Shown: one piece after another, positions 1 through 8,380 of the stretch | How the letters are laid out: every line of letters starts with the position of its first letter | Numbering within the stretch: the stretch's first letter is position 1 | Source of the DNA: JAGDMJ01 sp963809695 | GTDB taxonomy: Bacteria > Bacteroidota > Ignavibacteria > UBA10030 > UBA6906 | NCBI GenBank assembly: GCA_963809695.1 | Contig: CAWEKI010000006.1 | Location: 620,001-684,000, forward strand | Length of the DNA: 64,000 bases | Reading direction: 5' to 3' | The notes under the pieces: model-generated | Database searches by the model: none | The model's input: only the letters and a program-made list of their open reading frames with translations | What the model was told of the DNA's origin: nothing | Made by a program: the position numbers and the translations under genes

Positions 1-527
1 CGTGCCAGGTCCTTGCCGATGCCCTCACGCTGCAGGAGTTGGAGAAATTCACCCCGGACACGAAGATCGTGTTCGTGGGGGATGGGAACAACACGGCAAA
101 CTCCTGGCTCGAGCTGGCGCAGAAGTTTCCCCTTGACTTGACCGTCTCTTGTCCAGCCGGCTATGAGCCCCACCCTGAAATCCTCGAACAGGCACGCTCA
201 TCCGGCGTAAGCAATGTACGGGTGATGCAGGACCCCGCCGAAGCCATCAAAGGCGCGGACGTCGTCTACACGGATGTCTGGTTCCAGGTCCGAGGCGGGC
301 CGGACGACTCCCGTCGGCTCAACATTTTCCGTCCCTACCAGATCAACAAACAGTTGTTGAGCCATGCCAGGCGCGACTGTGTGGTGATGCACCGGCTCCC
401 GGCCAACCGCGGTGAGGAAATCTCAAGTGAAGTGCTTGACGGCAAGAATTCTGTCGCGCTCTACCAGGCCCTGAATCGTCTCCACATTCAGAAAGCAATT
501 ATGAGTTACCTGCTGCGGGAGGCGTAG
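1..527 (+). CDS. argF: Ornithine carbamoyltransferase-family protein, C-terminal part (5' end outside window)
   Basis: The reading frame enters at base 3 with CQVLADALT, matching the HPCQ-A-D carbamoyl-phosphate-site motif of transcarbamylases, and runs 174 residues to the stop, so about the last half of a roughly 310-residue protein is visible. The family transfers carbamoyl phosphate to ornithine to make citrulline (arginine biosynthesis, cytoplasm). The fold signature FVGDGNN and the TDVW and RLPANRGEEI segments support the family. Odd: the ornithine-binding SMG loop after TDVW is replaced (FQVRGG), and the HCLP motif reads HRLP, so the cysteine is lost. The amino substrate may therefore not be ornithine. 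Family certain, substrate not. Confidence 0.82.
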   Translation, partial: CQVLADALTLQELEKFTPDTKIVFVGDGNNTANSWLELAQKFPLDLTVSCPAGYEPHPEILEQARSSGVSNVRVMQDPAEAIKGADVVYTDVWFQVRGGPDDSRRLNIFRPYQINKQLLSHARRDCVVMHRLPANRGEEISSEVLDGKNSVALYQALNRLHIQKAIMSYLLREA

Positions 528-819
528 CCGGTTGCTGGCAACGTGCCTCCTGCCCTGCAGCCTGATAGGTCCGTGCGACCGTGCGGTCTGACTCTGCCAC
601 GTTTTCTCCCGGCTTTCCCGATCTGCTCTCCCTGTTCCAATTTGTGGCCATTGCCCACGATAGTGGACGCCTTCGTGCACAAAAACCTCCAAAATCTTCG
701 ACAAATGGGCACTTCTTCTGGCACACTCGTTGGAGTATCTTGTCTGAGGTGAGTCGCCGAGAGAATGGCAGTACAGGCGAACTCCTTGAGGGTCTGGGCC
801 TAATTGCCGGGGTGAGACT
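528..819. other. Intergenic region with a weak sigma-54-like site
   Basis: No convincing gene in this 292-base stretch. At 719-734 there is TGGCACA-CTCG-TTGG, which matches the -24 element of a sigma-54 promoter well but has GG instead of GC at -12. It lies 85 bases before the DUF6600-type gene. Its use is a guess. Confidence 0.3.
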
Positions 820-2055
820 ATGAGAAAACTGGCTCTACTTTTTTTGCTTTGCGTTGCAGGGTGGTCGGTGTCAACGGCCGACCCGCCGGGTGCCGGGCTT
901 GGGGTTTCGTTTGGCGTGTTCTATTCATCCCTCAGCCCGTACGGCGACTGGATCTCCGTGGGGGCTGATGTCTATGGCTGGCGGCCGAACCATATGGAAG
1001 CCGGCTGGAGGCCATACACCACGGGACGTTGGGTTTGGACGGATGATGGCTGGTACTGGGCGTCCGACGAGCCGTGGGGATGGGCAGCCTATCACTATGG
1101 CCGATGGTACTATGACGATTACTACGGATGGGTCTGGATCCCGGGATACGATTGGGCGCCGGCGTGGGTGGAGTGGCGCTACGGGGGCGACTATATCGGC
1201 TGGGCTCCGCTGAGCCCGTACGCGGTCTTCAGCGTCAGCTTCGGCATTCATTACCGCACGCACTGGGCCACGCCGAATTACTGGTGGTCGTTCGTCGACT
1301 GCGGGCACATCGCCTCGCATGACATGCACAAGTATGTCTACCGTAACGAGGACAATGTCCGCTACATCGGCAGGACGCGTGATGTCGGGAGTGTCCGCTA
1401 TGAATCGGGACGGATCGTCAGCCGTGGGCCCGAGCGGGACGACGTGGAACGCCGGGGGAACGTCCGGATTGATCGTGCCGACATTGTGGATGTCTCCGAC
1501 CGCCAGGGAGAACGCATCGTGCGTGGAGCCAACAACCGCGAGCGGATCGAAACCTACCGTCCGCGCATTGCGGCATCGGACGACCGCTCAGCCGTCAGCC
1601 GGCCGCCGGCATTCCGGCAGACCGACCGGCCGATTTCTCTCGATTCCCGCGGTCTCGACGTACGCTCACGCGATGAGAATCTCGAACGCGGAAGAGATAT
1701 CCGCCGGTCGGAAATGTACCGCCAACAAAGACAGATGGAACTACAAGGCAACCAGGAACGGCCCGTTGACCCGGGCGTCCGCAGCAATGAGCCCAGGCGT
1801 TCGGAGCGGAACGTGGATCGCGCTCCCGCACAGCGCCTCCAGTCCATTGAGCCGGCACCGCGCTACCAGCAGCGCGATCAGCTCCGCTCCCGTGAGCCGG
1901 AGCGTACCATGCGACGCCCCGAATACCGCACGGCCCCTTCGACGCGCCTTCAGCCGCAGTCGGAACCGCGGAGGAATGAGGGAGGAGAAGGGCGTGCAGG
2001 TGGTGGAAGGAGCGGAGAGAGCGGCGGGTCACGTGGTGAGAATCATCGGAGGTAA
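820..2055 (+). CDS. Secreted aromatic-rich DUF6600-type protein with arginine-rich tail
   Basis: 411 residues. A signal peptide (about residues 1-20) is followed by a domain of about 140 residues full of Trp, Tyr and Gly with repeated GRWVWTDDGWYWAS- and GYDWAPAWV-type segments, the hallmark of the DUF6600 family found in many Gram-negative and FCB genomes. From about residue 185 the protein becomes low-complexity and extremely rich in Arg, Glu, Pro and Ser, with repeated RxxER and PRRSE units, so it is probably disordered. The function is unknown; export and an envelope location are likely from the signal peptide. It is a single gene ending at a strong convergent terminator. The ATG at 820 is the only start that leaves a good signal peptide. 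Confidence 0.75.
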   Translation: MRKLALLFLLCVAGWSVSTADPPGAGLGVSFGVFYSSLSPYGDWISVGADVYGWRPNHMEAGWRPYTTGRWVWTDDGWYWASDEPWGWAAYHYGRWYYDDYYGWVWIPGYDWAPAWVEWRYGGDYIGWAPLSPYAVFSVSFGIHYRTHWATPNYWWSFVDCGHIASHDMHKYVYRNEDNVRYIGRTRDVGSVRYESGRIVSRGPERDDVERRGNVRIDRADIVDVSDRQGERIVRGANNRERIETYRPRIAASDDRSAVSRPPAFRQTDRPISLDSRGLDVRSRDENLERGRDIRRSEMYRQQRQMELQGNQERPVDPGVRSNEPRRSERNVDRAPAQRLQSIEPAPRYQQRDQLRSREPERTMRRPEYRTAPSTRLQPQSEPRRNEGGEGRAGGGRSGESGGSRGENHRR

Positions 2056-2098
2056 AAGACGAACACAGAGGGCCACACTGGTTGTGTGTTCGTCTTTT
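2054..2098. terminator. Bidirectional rho-independent terminator
   Basis: A perfect 14-bp inverted repeat (2054-2067 with 2085-2098, AAAAGACGAACACA and its complement, 17-nt loop) lies between two convergent genes. Because the stem itself begins with A-run and ends with T-run, it can terminate in both directions. Confidence 0.85.
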
Positions 2099-2115
2099 TC
2101 AAAACCAATCCAAGC

Positions 2116-2994
2116 CTAGAAGTCTTTCTTTCGTTTCAGTACCTGTCCCGCCCTCCATCCCTGTACCTCATACCATTGCGGCGACTGCGAGGTTTGTACC
2201 AGATACGTGCTGGCACCTTTTTGCTGGCAGAACCTGATCTGTGTACCATCGACGTCAATCAGGGCAACCTGCTTCGGCGCTGCGGAGAGCGTAGAGTCAA
2301 CAAAATCGTCTGCCGGAAGGTTAGCAAGAGAGCCTAACACGCTCCGCACAGCCGTCTGCGATACCGAGTCCCCATTCAGCCGCCAGAGACTGTCCTTCAT
2401 GGCAAGGGTGAAGGTGGTGTCGCCGTACCTGTAGGTCACCGAACGAATGAGGTCAGGCTCGCTCCTGTAAATCGATTTGTCGCGCCAGTCCTTGGGCTGA
2501 TGCGCATACATGTAGCTGAACATTCCATCGGCAAGGTAGACGTCGTTCGACCCTTCTTTGCGGACGTAGGTTTCGGTGTAGGACGTGCTCGGTTTGCCGA
2601 CCCGAAATGCGGCTGCGAGGTTTCCTCCCGCAAAGAACCGGACCAGCGTCCCCGACGAGTCCACCTGAAAGACGCCTTGCTTTTCCGGGTTGGATGAGAC
2701 GACGTTTTTCACCTCAATGCTCTTCCCTTTGCCGACAGCCGCGGTCACCACGTTCTGGTCCGCGCGGTAGCGCAATGGAGCCGTGAGCATCCAGCCATTG
2801 CCCTGCTTCTCCAGCACCACGGAGTTGCCGGCTGCGCTTACCTCGATCTTATCGACCGATGCCGAATCATAACTCACCAGCATCGTGCCGGAGCTTTCGG
2901 TCGTGCTCACCTCCCCCGGCTGCCGGAGCACGAAGTACGTAATGACTGCAAGCACCAGTACGGTACCAACGAGGATCCAGGTTGTGCGTTTCAT
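2116..2994 (-). CDS. DUF4340 domain protein of the Gld-type ABC exporter operon
   Basis: 292 residues with one N-terminal membrane segment (about 6-23), then a soluble, probably periplasmic region rich in beta-strand, matching DUF4340 (KIEV...NSVVLEKQGNGWMLTAP near residues 50-75 is typical). Family members nearly always sit next to a GldG-like component, as here. It is the last gene of a four-gene minus-strand operon, 18 bp after the GldG-like gene. It probably helps the exporter on the periplasmic side; no enzyme activity is known. Confidence 0.82.
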   Translation of the reverse strand: MKRTTWILVGTVLVLAVITYFVLRQPGEVSTTESSGTMLVSYDSASVDKIEVSAAGNSVVLEKQGNGWMLTAPLRYRADQNVVTAAVGKGKSIEVKNVVSSNPEKQGVFQVDSSGTLVRFFAGGNLAAAFRVGKPSTSYTETYVRKEGSNDVYLADGMFSYMYAHQPKDWRDKSIYRSEPDLIRSVTYRYGDTTFTLAMKDSLWRLNGDSVSQTAVRSVLGSLANLPADDFVDSTLSAAPKQVALIDVDGTQIRFCQQKGASTYLVQTSQSPQWYEVQGWRAGQVLKRKKDF

Positions 2995-3012
2995 GTGGTT
3001 TTTCCTGCAATG

Positions 3013-4593
3013 TTACCTTGTCTCTAGCGCCCGTTTACGCGCTTTGCGCATCCGCCAGCGAACCAAACCATACCCGAGGACGAGCGCAGGGGGAAGAACG
3101 AGGTCTGCGTATTTGACAGCCTTCTTCGTCCCGTCGGAGACCTGCTCCAGGGGCGGCGTTGTCAGCTCTTTGGATCGGATCGTGATCAGGCCGGCATCAT
3201 CCACCAGGTAATCCACCATGTTCACGAAGAACGTGAGATTCTCCTGGTTCCCGTACTGGTCTCGGGGGAAGTCGCCATCTCCCACGACAACAATCCGGGT
3301 AGCAGGACTCATGGTGAGCGGCGAGCTGGCAGGCGGCAACGAACCGACGGCCGTGTCTGCCGGTACGGATTTCCCGCTGAAAGCGCTATGGAACGAACCT
3401 TCCACCAGCACGGCAAGCGGGAGCTCATGTTCGGTGAACATCTCCCGCGAGTAGCGTTCCAGCGGATCGTACGTGAACTGTCCGGTCTGGCGGCCGCTTT
3501 GTTTCGAGGAGCGGAACAGAACTTCCGCCTGGAGGCCGCGCGACGCTGCATTCACGGTGTCCACCGAGCTGGCGAAAACCAGGATCATTCCCTGCAGATC
3601 CTTTACCATCGTGTTCTCTTTGCTGAAATTGCTCACCAGCGGGAGGTACGGGAACGGAACCTGTGACTGGATGTTGAAACCGAACTGCTGCTGCATGACA
3701 CTGATGTTGGCGCACTGGGCGTCTCGCACGAGATCGGTATTGACCCGGACGCCGTATGCCTCGAGCATGTCGTCCAGGTTGAGATCCAGCGGGCGGCCGT
3801 TCCGGTTCTGAAGGTTGGCATCCACCTTGTTCAACAGGAAGGCCACCTTTCCTCCCCGCATGAGATACTGGTCAATCTGAAACTTCTCCGGTTCGGTGAA
3901 CCGGTTGGTTGGGGCATCCACGATCAGTGCGGCTAAATCGGCAGGCACGGCGTTGCCTTTGCTCACATCGACCGGGACTACGTCGTATTGTTTGCGCAGC
4001 ATTTCCTGTGCATGCGCCAGCTCATTCAGTGCCGGCTCCCCCTGCCCGTTCAAGAACCCGATCTTCTTGCGCCCTGTTGAGGTCATCCGTTTGATCGTGC
4101 TGCTTATATCGTACTCGAGCGTGCCGGTATTCTGGATGACCGGAATGGACTCTTTCTTGTCTTCGTAAAGAAAGACCATGCCCATGTACGCCTTCTTGAC
4201 CTCGAATTTGTCCTCCTTCACCACCTGCACCTGGACGGGACCAATGCCCTGCTGCTGCGCTTCCTGTTCGGCCTTCTCTCCCGACGGGTCGATGAACTCA
4301 TACTGCAGGTTCCCCCGGGCGTAGGCTTTGTACTCGTTGAGCTCGTCAAGGAGCGCGCGGCGATTGTTGTTGTACGGGGCCGGCAGGTCCTCGGTGAAAT
4401 ACGCCTTGATGGTCACTTTGTCATTGAGGTTGCGCACGAGCTGTTTGCTCGCGTCCGAGAGCGAGAACACCCCGTTCTTTGTCACGTCGAGCCTGCCGAA
4501 AAGCCGCACGGAAATAATGTTGACGAGAATGAGGATCACGAGAACGATTCCGACCCGGAGCAGCGTCTGCGATTTTACTGTTCTGTTCTTCAT
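3013..4593 (-). CDS. GldG-like ABC exporter accessory protein
   Basis: 526 residues from the ATG at 4593. An in-frame ATG 60 bases upstream lies inside the preceding gene and is unlikely. The protein has an N-terminal membrane helix (about 11-30), a large periplasmic region with GldG/ABC_transp_aux features (a DKVTIKAYFTEDLPAPYNN segment near 55-75, and the FLNGQGEPAL and VPADLAALIVDAPT region), and a C-terminal helix before the Arg/Lys-rich end. In Bacteroidota, GldG works with GldA and GldF; GldA/F/G homologues outside gliding bacteria form exporters of unknown substrate. AGAAAGG lies just before the start, and the gene begins 7 bp after the permease stop. Confidence 0.85.
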   Translation of the reverse strand: MKNRTVKSQTLLRVGIVLVILILVNIISVRLFGRLDVTKNGVFSLSDASKQLVRNLNDKVTIKAYFTEDLPAPYNNNRRALLDELNEYKAYARGNLQYEFIDPSGEKAEQEAQQQGIGPVQVQVVKEDKFEVKKAYMGMVFLYEDKKESIPVIQNTGTLEYDISSTIKRMTSTGRKKIGFLNGQGEPALNELAHAQEMLRKQYDVVPVDVSKGNAVPADLAALIVDAPTNRFTEPEKFQIDQYLMRGGKVAFLLNKVDANLQNRNGRPLDLNLDDMLEAYGVRVNTDLVRDAQCANISVMQQQFGFNIQSQVPFPYLPLVSNFSKENTMVKDLQGMILVFASSVDTVNAASRGLQAEVLFRSSKQSGRQTGQFTYDPLERYSREMFTEHELPLAVLVEGSFHSAFSGKSVPADTAVGSLPPASSPLTMSPATRIVVVGDGDFPRDQYGNQENLTFFVNMVDYLVDDAGLITIRSKELTTPPLEQVSDGTKKAVKYADLVLPPALVLGYGLVRWRMRKARKRALETR

Positions 4594-4600
4594 GGCCTTT

Positions 4601-5317
4601 CTACCATTTCCGTCGTTCAAGGGACACCGTCGCCAGCAGGAGCGAGAAGCCAAGCAGCGAGGCGAAGTAGATAATGTCGCGCGAATCGATCACGCCACGA
4701 GCGATGTTGGAGAAGTGGTAGTCGACGGCGAGGAACTCCAGGGTGGACGCCAGTCCCTCAGGAACGTACATCAGCACTTTGTCCATAAGGAAGAGCACGA
4801 GCACGATCAGGAAGCTTGCGATGAACGCGATGATCTGATTCTCCGTGAGGCTGGAGGCAAAAATGCCAATGCCAACGTACGCGCCTCCCATAAGCAGCAG
4901 GCCGATGTACCCCGCGATCACCGGTCCAAGATCAATCGATCCCAGGGCCATCATCGTGACGAGGTACAGAAGCGTCGGCACCAGGGCCGCAGCCAGCAGT
5001 GCCCAGGCCGCCAGAAACTTCGCGATGACGATTTCTGCGTCGGTCACCGGCTTTGTGGTGAGCAGCTCGAGCGTCCCGGACTTTTTCTCCTCAGCGAGCA
5101 GCCGCATGGTAATGGCGGGCACGAAGAAGAGAAACACCAGGGGGACGAGGTCGAACACCACGCGCATCGAGGCGACGTTCATCAGGAAGAGGTTGCTCGT
5201 GAAGAACCAGCCGATGATGGCGAGAAAGACGACGATCACCACGTAGGCGACCGGTGAATTGAAGTACGAGCGCAGTTCGCGCCGGAAGATGGGAAGAATG
5301 TTCTGAAGCGTTATCAT
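4601..5317 (-). CDS. ABC-2 type permease (GldF-like)
   Basis: 238 residues with about six membrane segments and the start pattern NILPIFRRELRSYFNSPVAYVV, typical of GldF/ABC2_membrane_2 subunits. It also has the EEKKSGTLELLTTKPVTD segment (about residues 76-93) found in this permease class. It forms the channel of the exporter with the ATPase just upstream, sharing a 4-bp ATGA overlap (5314-5317), which implies translational coupling. The substrate is not known. Confidence 0.87.
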   Translation of the reverse strand: MITLQNILPIFRRELRSYFNSPVAYVVIVVFLAIIGWFFTSNLFLMNVASMRVVFDLVPLVFLFFVPAITMRLLAEEKKSGTLELLTTKPVTDAEIVIAKFLAAWALLAAALVPTLLYLVTMMALGSIDLGPVIAGYIGLLLMGGAYVGIGIFASSLTENQIIAFIASFLIVLVLFLMDKVLMYVPEGLASTLEFLAVDYHFSNIARGVIDSRDIIYFASLLGFSLLLATVSLERRKW

Positions 5318-6264
5318 GATTCGGAGGTAGTGAGTTTGTGGAATACTTCTTCAAGCGTGGTGACACGTCGGTGCATTTCAAGGATAACCCATCCTTCAGC
5401 AACGGCCAGGCGGAAGATCGCCTCCCGTGCGTCCTGTCCTTTCTCCGTCTGCAGTTCATACGTGCCGGCAGCGCCATCCTGCCCGAGAATCCTGACGCCG
5501 GAGACTTGCGGGATTGAGCGCAGCCGCGGAAGCACATCCTCCAGCGGCCTGAGTGTGCCGGTTCTGAGCTCCAGCGTGAGCGCATCAGTGCCGTGGAAAT
5601 CGCGCTGCAACTGCTCGGGAGATCCGTCGGCGACGATTTTCCCTTCGTTGATGATCAGCACACGGTCGCACGTTGCCTGCACTTCCGAAAGAATGTGGGT
5701 GGAGAGGATAACGGTCTTGGCGCGGCCGAGTTGCTTGATCAGGTTCCGGATCTCCACGATCTGGTTCGGATCAAGGCCGCTCGTAGGCTCATCCAGGATC
5801 AAGACCTCCGGTCCGTGGATCATTGCCTGAGCAAGGCCGACGCGCTGTCTGAAGCCTTTGGACATTTCGCCGATGTCCTTGTGGCGCACTTCTTCCAGAC
5901 CGCACACGTGCACCATCTCCTTGACGCGCTGGCCGACTGCCCCTCCCCGAAGGCCGTGGAGCTGGGCGGAATACTCGAGGTAGTCCAGGACATTCATGTC
6001 CATGTAGAGCGGGTTCATCTCGGGCAGGTAGCCGATCTTCCGCCGGACTTCGATCGAACGCTCAAAGATGTCCATTCCTTCCACTTCAACCTTCCCGGAA
6101 GTGGGGGGCATATAGCAGGTGATGATCTTCATGGTGGTCGTCTTCCCCGCGCCGTTCGGTCCGAGAAAGCCGAGGATCTCGCCGCTCTTGACATCGAAGG
6201 AGATGTCGTTAATGGCGGCCTGCTCACCATAGTACTTGGTGAGATTCCTGACTGCGATAGACAT
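5314..6264 (-). CDS. ABC transporter ATP-binding protein (GldA-like)
   Basis: 316 residues. Walker A GPNGAGKT at 35-42, signature MSKGFRQ at 134-140 (the LSKGYRQ variant of the GldA/DRA class), Walker B VLILDEP at 154-160 and the switch His190 are all present, followed by a C-terminal domain of about 90 residues. It is the first gene of the operon ATPase, permease, GldG-like, DUF4340, and powers the exporter in the inner membrane. It has its own promoter at 6325-6353. Confidence 0.92.
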   Translation of the reverse strand: MSIAVRNLTKYYGEQAAINDISFDVKSGEILGFLGPNGAGKTTTMKIITCYMPPTSGKVEVEGMDIFERSIEVRRKIGYLPEMNPLYMDMNVLDYLEYSAQLHGLRGGAVGQRVKEMVHVCGLEEVRHKDIGEMSKGFRQRVGLAQAMIHGPEVLILDEPTSGLDPNQIVEIRNLIKQLGRAKTVILSTHILSEVQATCDRVLIINEGKIVADGSPEQLQRDFHGTDALTLELRTGTLRPLEDVLPRLRSIPQVSGVRILGQDGAAGTYELQTEKGQDAREAIFRLAVAEGWVILEMHRRVTTLEEVFHKLTTSES

Positions 6265-6324
6265 GGGATACGTCGGGAGTTATTGCGGTTTCATAGAAGG
6301 GGTTAACGATAAATACATACCCGA

Positions 6325-6353
6325 AATCTATAAAAAAGGGGGAATAAAATCAA
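6325..6353 (-). promoter_or_regulatory. Promoter of the Gld-type ABC operon
   Basis: Minus strand TTGATT-N17-TAGATT (-35 at 6348-6353, -10 at 6325-6330). The predicted start near 6318 leaves about 54 nt of leader before the ATPase gene. Confidence 0.6.
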
Positions 6354-6424
6354 TAAGAGCATAGGGGATGGAGAAGACGCGGATCAAAGCTCGCTGCCTC
6401 TTGATCCCCGGGCCTTGCTCTCAG

Positions 6425-6628
6425 CTATTGCATCGGCGGCAACGGCTTGCGCGGTATGATCAGCCAGGCAAGCAAGTAAGCAATTGCCACCGGAAAGAAT
6501 GCCGTTACTACGGCGATGACAACGGTGATCACCCGGACGACGGTAGAGTCCACCTCCAGATATTCAGCGATGCCGCCGCAGACTCCCGCCAGTTTTTTGT
6601 CGGTTTCGGATATGTAGAGACGTTTCAT
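6425..6628 (-). CDS. PspC-domain small membrane protein
   Basis: 67 residues. The first half (KRLYISETDKKLAGVCGGIAEY) is the classical PspC motif and the second half is one long hydrophobic stretch (about residues 30-58) ending in RKPLPP. PspC-domain proteins act at the inner membrane in envelope-stress responses; in this short stand-alone form the partner is unknown. A good AAGGAG ribosome site precedes the ATG. The gene is divergent from the GroES-like gene. Confidence 0.85.
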   Translation of the reverse strand: MKRLYISETDKKLAGVCGGIAEYLEVDSTVVRVITVVIAVVTAFFPVAIAYLLAWLIIPRKPLPPMQ

Positions 6629-6630
6629 GA

Positions 6631-6659
6631 TTGAGATTCACATCTCCTTTTCGTATTTT
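6631..6659 (+). promoter_or_regulatory. Promoter of the GroES-like gene
   Basis: TTGAGA (6631-6636)-N17-TATTTT (6654-6659). The predicted start near 6666 lies 26 nt before the ATG at 6692. Confidence 0.6.
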
Positions 6660-6691
6660 TGCCTATCTGGACAACAGAGGGGTAACCGGTA

Positions 6692-7060
6692 ATGCAATTG
6701 CGCAAACAAATGATCGTTGTTGGCGATCGCGTCCTGCTCCAGCTGGACGACGAGCAGGACAAAACGAAGTCGGGCCTCTACCTTCCTCCTTCTGTTCGGG
6801 AAAAGGAGAAGGTTGCCATCGGCAGAGTGGTCAAGGTCGGCCCCGGGTACCCGGTCCCGAACCCAAACTACACGGATGATGAGCCGTGGTCCACGCCCAA
6901 AGACCCTGCGCGTTACATCCCCCTTCAAGTGCGAGAAGGGGACTATGCGATCTTCCTGAGGGAGCAGGGAATTGAGGTCGAGTTCGAAGAATCGAAGTAT
7001 CTCATCGTCCCCCAGTCTGCCGTGTTGATGGTGCTGAGGAATGAGCTGCGAGAAGACTGA
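6692..7060 (+). CDS. GroES-like co-chaperonin family protein
   Basis: 122 residues with the Cpn10 fold pattern: VGDRVLLQLD near the N-terminus, a mobile-loop region (KTKSGLYLPPSVREKEK, about 24-40), then GRVVKVGPGYPVPNP and the final LIVPQSAVLMVL. It is longer than classical GroES (about 95 residues) because of an insertion around residues 50-75 (NYTDDEPWSTPKDPARYIP). No groEL is adjacent, so it is more likely the divergent stand-alone GroES-like paralogue seen in FCB genomes than the main co-chaperonin. Confidence 0.8.
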   Translation: MQLRKQMIVVGDRVLLQLDDEQDKTKSGLYLPPSVREKEKVAIGRVVKVGPGYPVPNPNYTDDEPWSTPKDPARYIPLQVREGDYAIFLREQGIEVEFEESKYLIVPQSAVLMVLRNELRED

Positions 7061-7066
7061 CGGCAC

Positions 7067-7086
7067 CATAGGCGTCATCGCCTATG
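7067..7086. terminator. Hairpin between convergent genes
   Basis: Perfect 8-bp stem CATAGGCG/CGCCTATG with a TCAT loop, overlapping the aldolase stop codon and placed directly after the GroES-like gene. There is no T-run, so termination efficiency is uncertain. Confidence 0.4.
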
Positions 7087-8137
7087 CGATCGTAATTTCC
7101 TTGGAGAGGTAGACGTCCTGAACAGCGTTCAGCAACCGGGCCCCTTCGCCCATGGGGCGCTGGAACGCCTTCCGTCCGGTAATGAGTCCCATGCCTCCTG
7201 CGCGCTTGTTAATGACTGCCGTCTTCACTGCCTCGGCAAGGTCCCCCGCTCCCGATGACGCCCCGCCCGAATTGATCAATCCCGCTCTGCCCATGTAGCA
7301 ATTGGCCACCTGGTAGCGAGTCAGGTCGATCGGGTTGTCGCTGGACAGATCGCTGTAGACCTTTTTGTGAGTCTTGCCGAATTTCAGCGCGTTATATCCG
7401 CCGTTATTCTCCGGCAGCTTCTGCTTGATGATGTCCGCCTCGATGGTCACGCCAAGATGATTGGCCTGCCCGGTCAGATCCGCCGACACATGGTAATCTT
7501 TCTCCGCGGTCTTGAATGCCGGGTTGCGGAGATAGCACCACAGCACGGTGGCCATGCCGAGTTCGTGGGCATAGGAGAATGCCTGGCTGACTTCCTGGAT
7601 CTGGCGTTTGGATTCCTCCGACCCGAAATAGATGGTCGCTCCCACTGCCGTTGCGCCGAGCTCAAATGCCTGATCGATATTCCCGAACATGATCTGGTCA
7701 TAGGTGTTCGGGTAAGAGATGAATTCATTATGATTGACCTTCACAATGAAGGGTATCTTGTGCGCATATTTCCGGGCACACGAACCGAGTACGCCGAAGG
7801 TCGATGCCACGGCATTGCATCCCCCTTCGATGGCAAGCTTCACAATGTTTTCCGGATCGAAATATTCCGGATTGGGTGCAAATGATGCCCCGGCCGAGTG
7901 CTCGATGCCCTGGTCTACCGGCAGGATGGAAAGATAGCCCGTTCCGGAAAGGCGGCCATGGTTGAACATTTGCTGCATACTTTTCAGCACAGCGATTTTT
8001 CTGTCTGTTTGCACAAAAACACGGTCGATGAAATCCGGGCCGGGAAGATGGAGCGAGCCCTTGGGAATTCCTTTGCATTCGTGCTCGAGCAGGGTTTTGG
8101 CGTCGGGGCCCAGCAGCTTTTCTATGTCCTTCAGCAT
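7082..8137 (-). CDS. fbaB: Class I fructose-bisphosphate aldolase (FbaB/DhnA type)
   Basis: 350 residues from the ATG at 8137, chosen because AGGAGA lies 8 bases upstream; a further in-frame ATG 39 bases earlier has no such site. The enzyme cleaves fructose 1,6-bisphosphate through a Lys Schiff base in glycolysis and gluconeogenesis. Diagnostic segments shared with E. coli FbaB are LPVDQGIEH (about 72-80), DLTGQANHLG (220-229), DIIKQK (235-240, the likely Schiff-base Lys at 238), SDNPIDL, NCYMGRAGLINSGG and the end LINAVQDVYL-like LLNAVQDVYLSKEITIA. It is a single gene transcribed from the promoter at 8204-8232. Confidence 0.95.
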   Translation of the reverse strand: MLKDIEKLLGPDAKTLLEHECKGIPKGSLHLPGPDFIDRVFVQTDRKIAVLKSMQQMFNHGRLSGTGYLSILPVDQGIEHSAGASFAPNPEYFDPENIVKLAIEGGCNAVASTFGVLGSCARKYAHKIPFIVKVNHNEFISYPNTYDQIMFGNIDQAFELGATAVGATIYFGSEESKRQIQEVSQAFSYAHELGMATVLWCYLRNPAFKTAEKDYHVSADLTGQANHLGVTIEADIIKQKLPENNGGYNALKFGKTHKKVYSDLSSDNPIDLTRYQVANCYMGRAGLINSGGASSGAGDLAEAVKTAVINKRAGGMGLITGRKAFQRPMGEGARLLNAVQDVYLSKEITIA

Positions 8138-8203
8138 TACAGATTCTCCTGAGTAAGAGAGTAGGGTGACAATCATTGACTCTCAAGTGATTGAGGCGTC
8201 AGT

Positions 8204-8232
8204 AATATAGGCAAAGTGTGCATTTTACACAA
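8204..8232 (-). promoter_or_regulatory. Promoter of fbaB
   Basis: Minus strand TTGTGT (8227-8232)-N17-TATATT (8204-8209); predicted start near 8197, about 60 nt before the ATG. Confidence 0.65.
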
Positions 8233-8247
8233 CTACAGGCATTACTG

Positions 8248-8287
8248 GTGTGGCGAAAATGCTACTCATGTGTGGCAAAAATGCTAC
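8248..8287. promoter_or_regulatory. Two tandem operator-like dyads, 22-bp period
   Basis: GTGTGGCGAAAATGCTAC (8248-8265) is repeated as GTGTGGCAAAAATGCTAC (8270-8287) with one mismatch, exactly 22 bp apart, so both copies face the same side of the helix. Each copy is itself an imperfect dyad TGTGGC-N6-GCTAC(A). This is the form expected for cooperative binding of a dimeric regulator. The pair lies between fbaB and a 49-codon gene. Confidence 0.6.
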
Positions 8288-8316
8288 AGGGGTATTCAAT
8301 TCCCGCGTTATTTGGC

Positions 8317-8332
8317 AGGTAACTTTATGGCA
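8317..8332 (+). promoter_or_regulatory. Possible sigma-54-type promoter (weak)
   Basis: GG at 8318-8319 and GC at 8330-8331 have the obligate -24/-12 spacing, but the surrounding bases match TGGCACG-N4-TTGC poorly. It is listed because no TTG-N17-TAnnnT promoter precedes the small gene and because the dyads lie 45-80 bases upstream, where activators of this class bind. Confidence 0.2.
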
Positions 8333-8380
8333 TGAAATTCGTATTGGAATGTAACAGCATACAGGAGAAAGGAGGACCCC

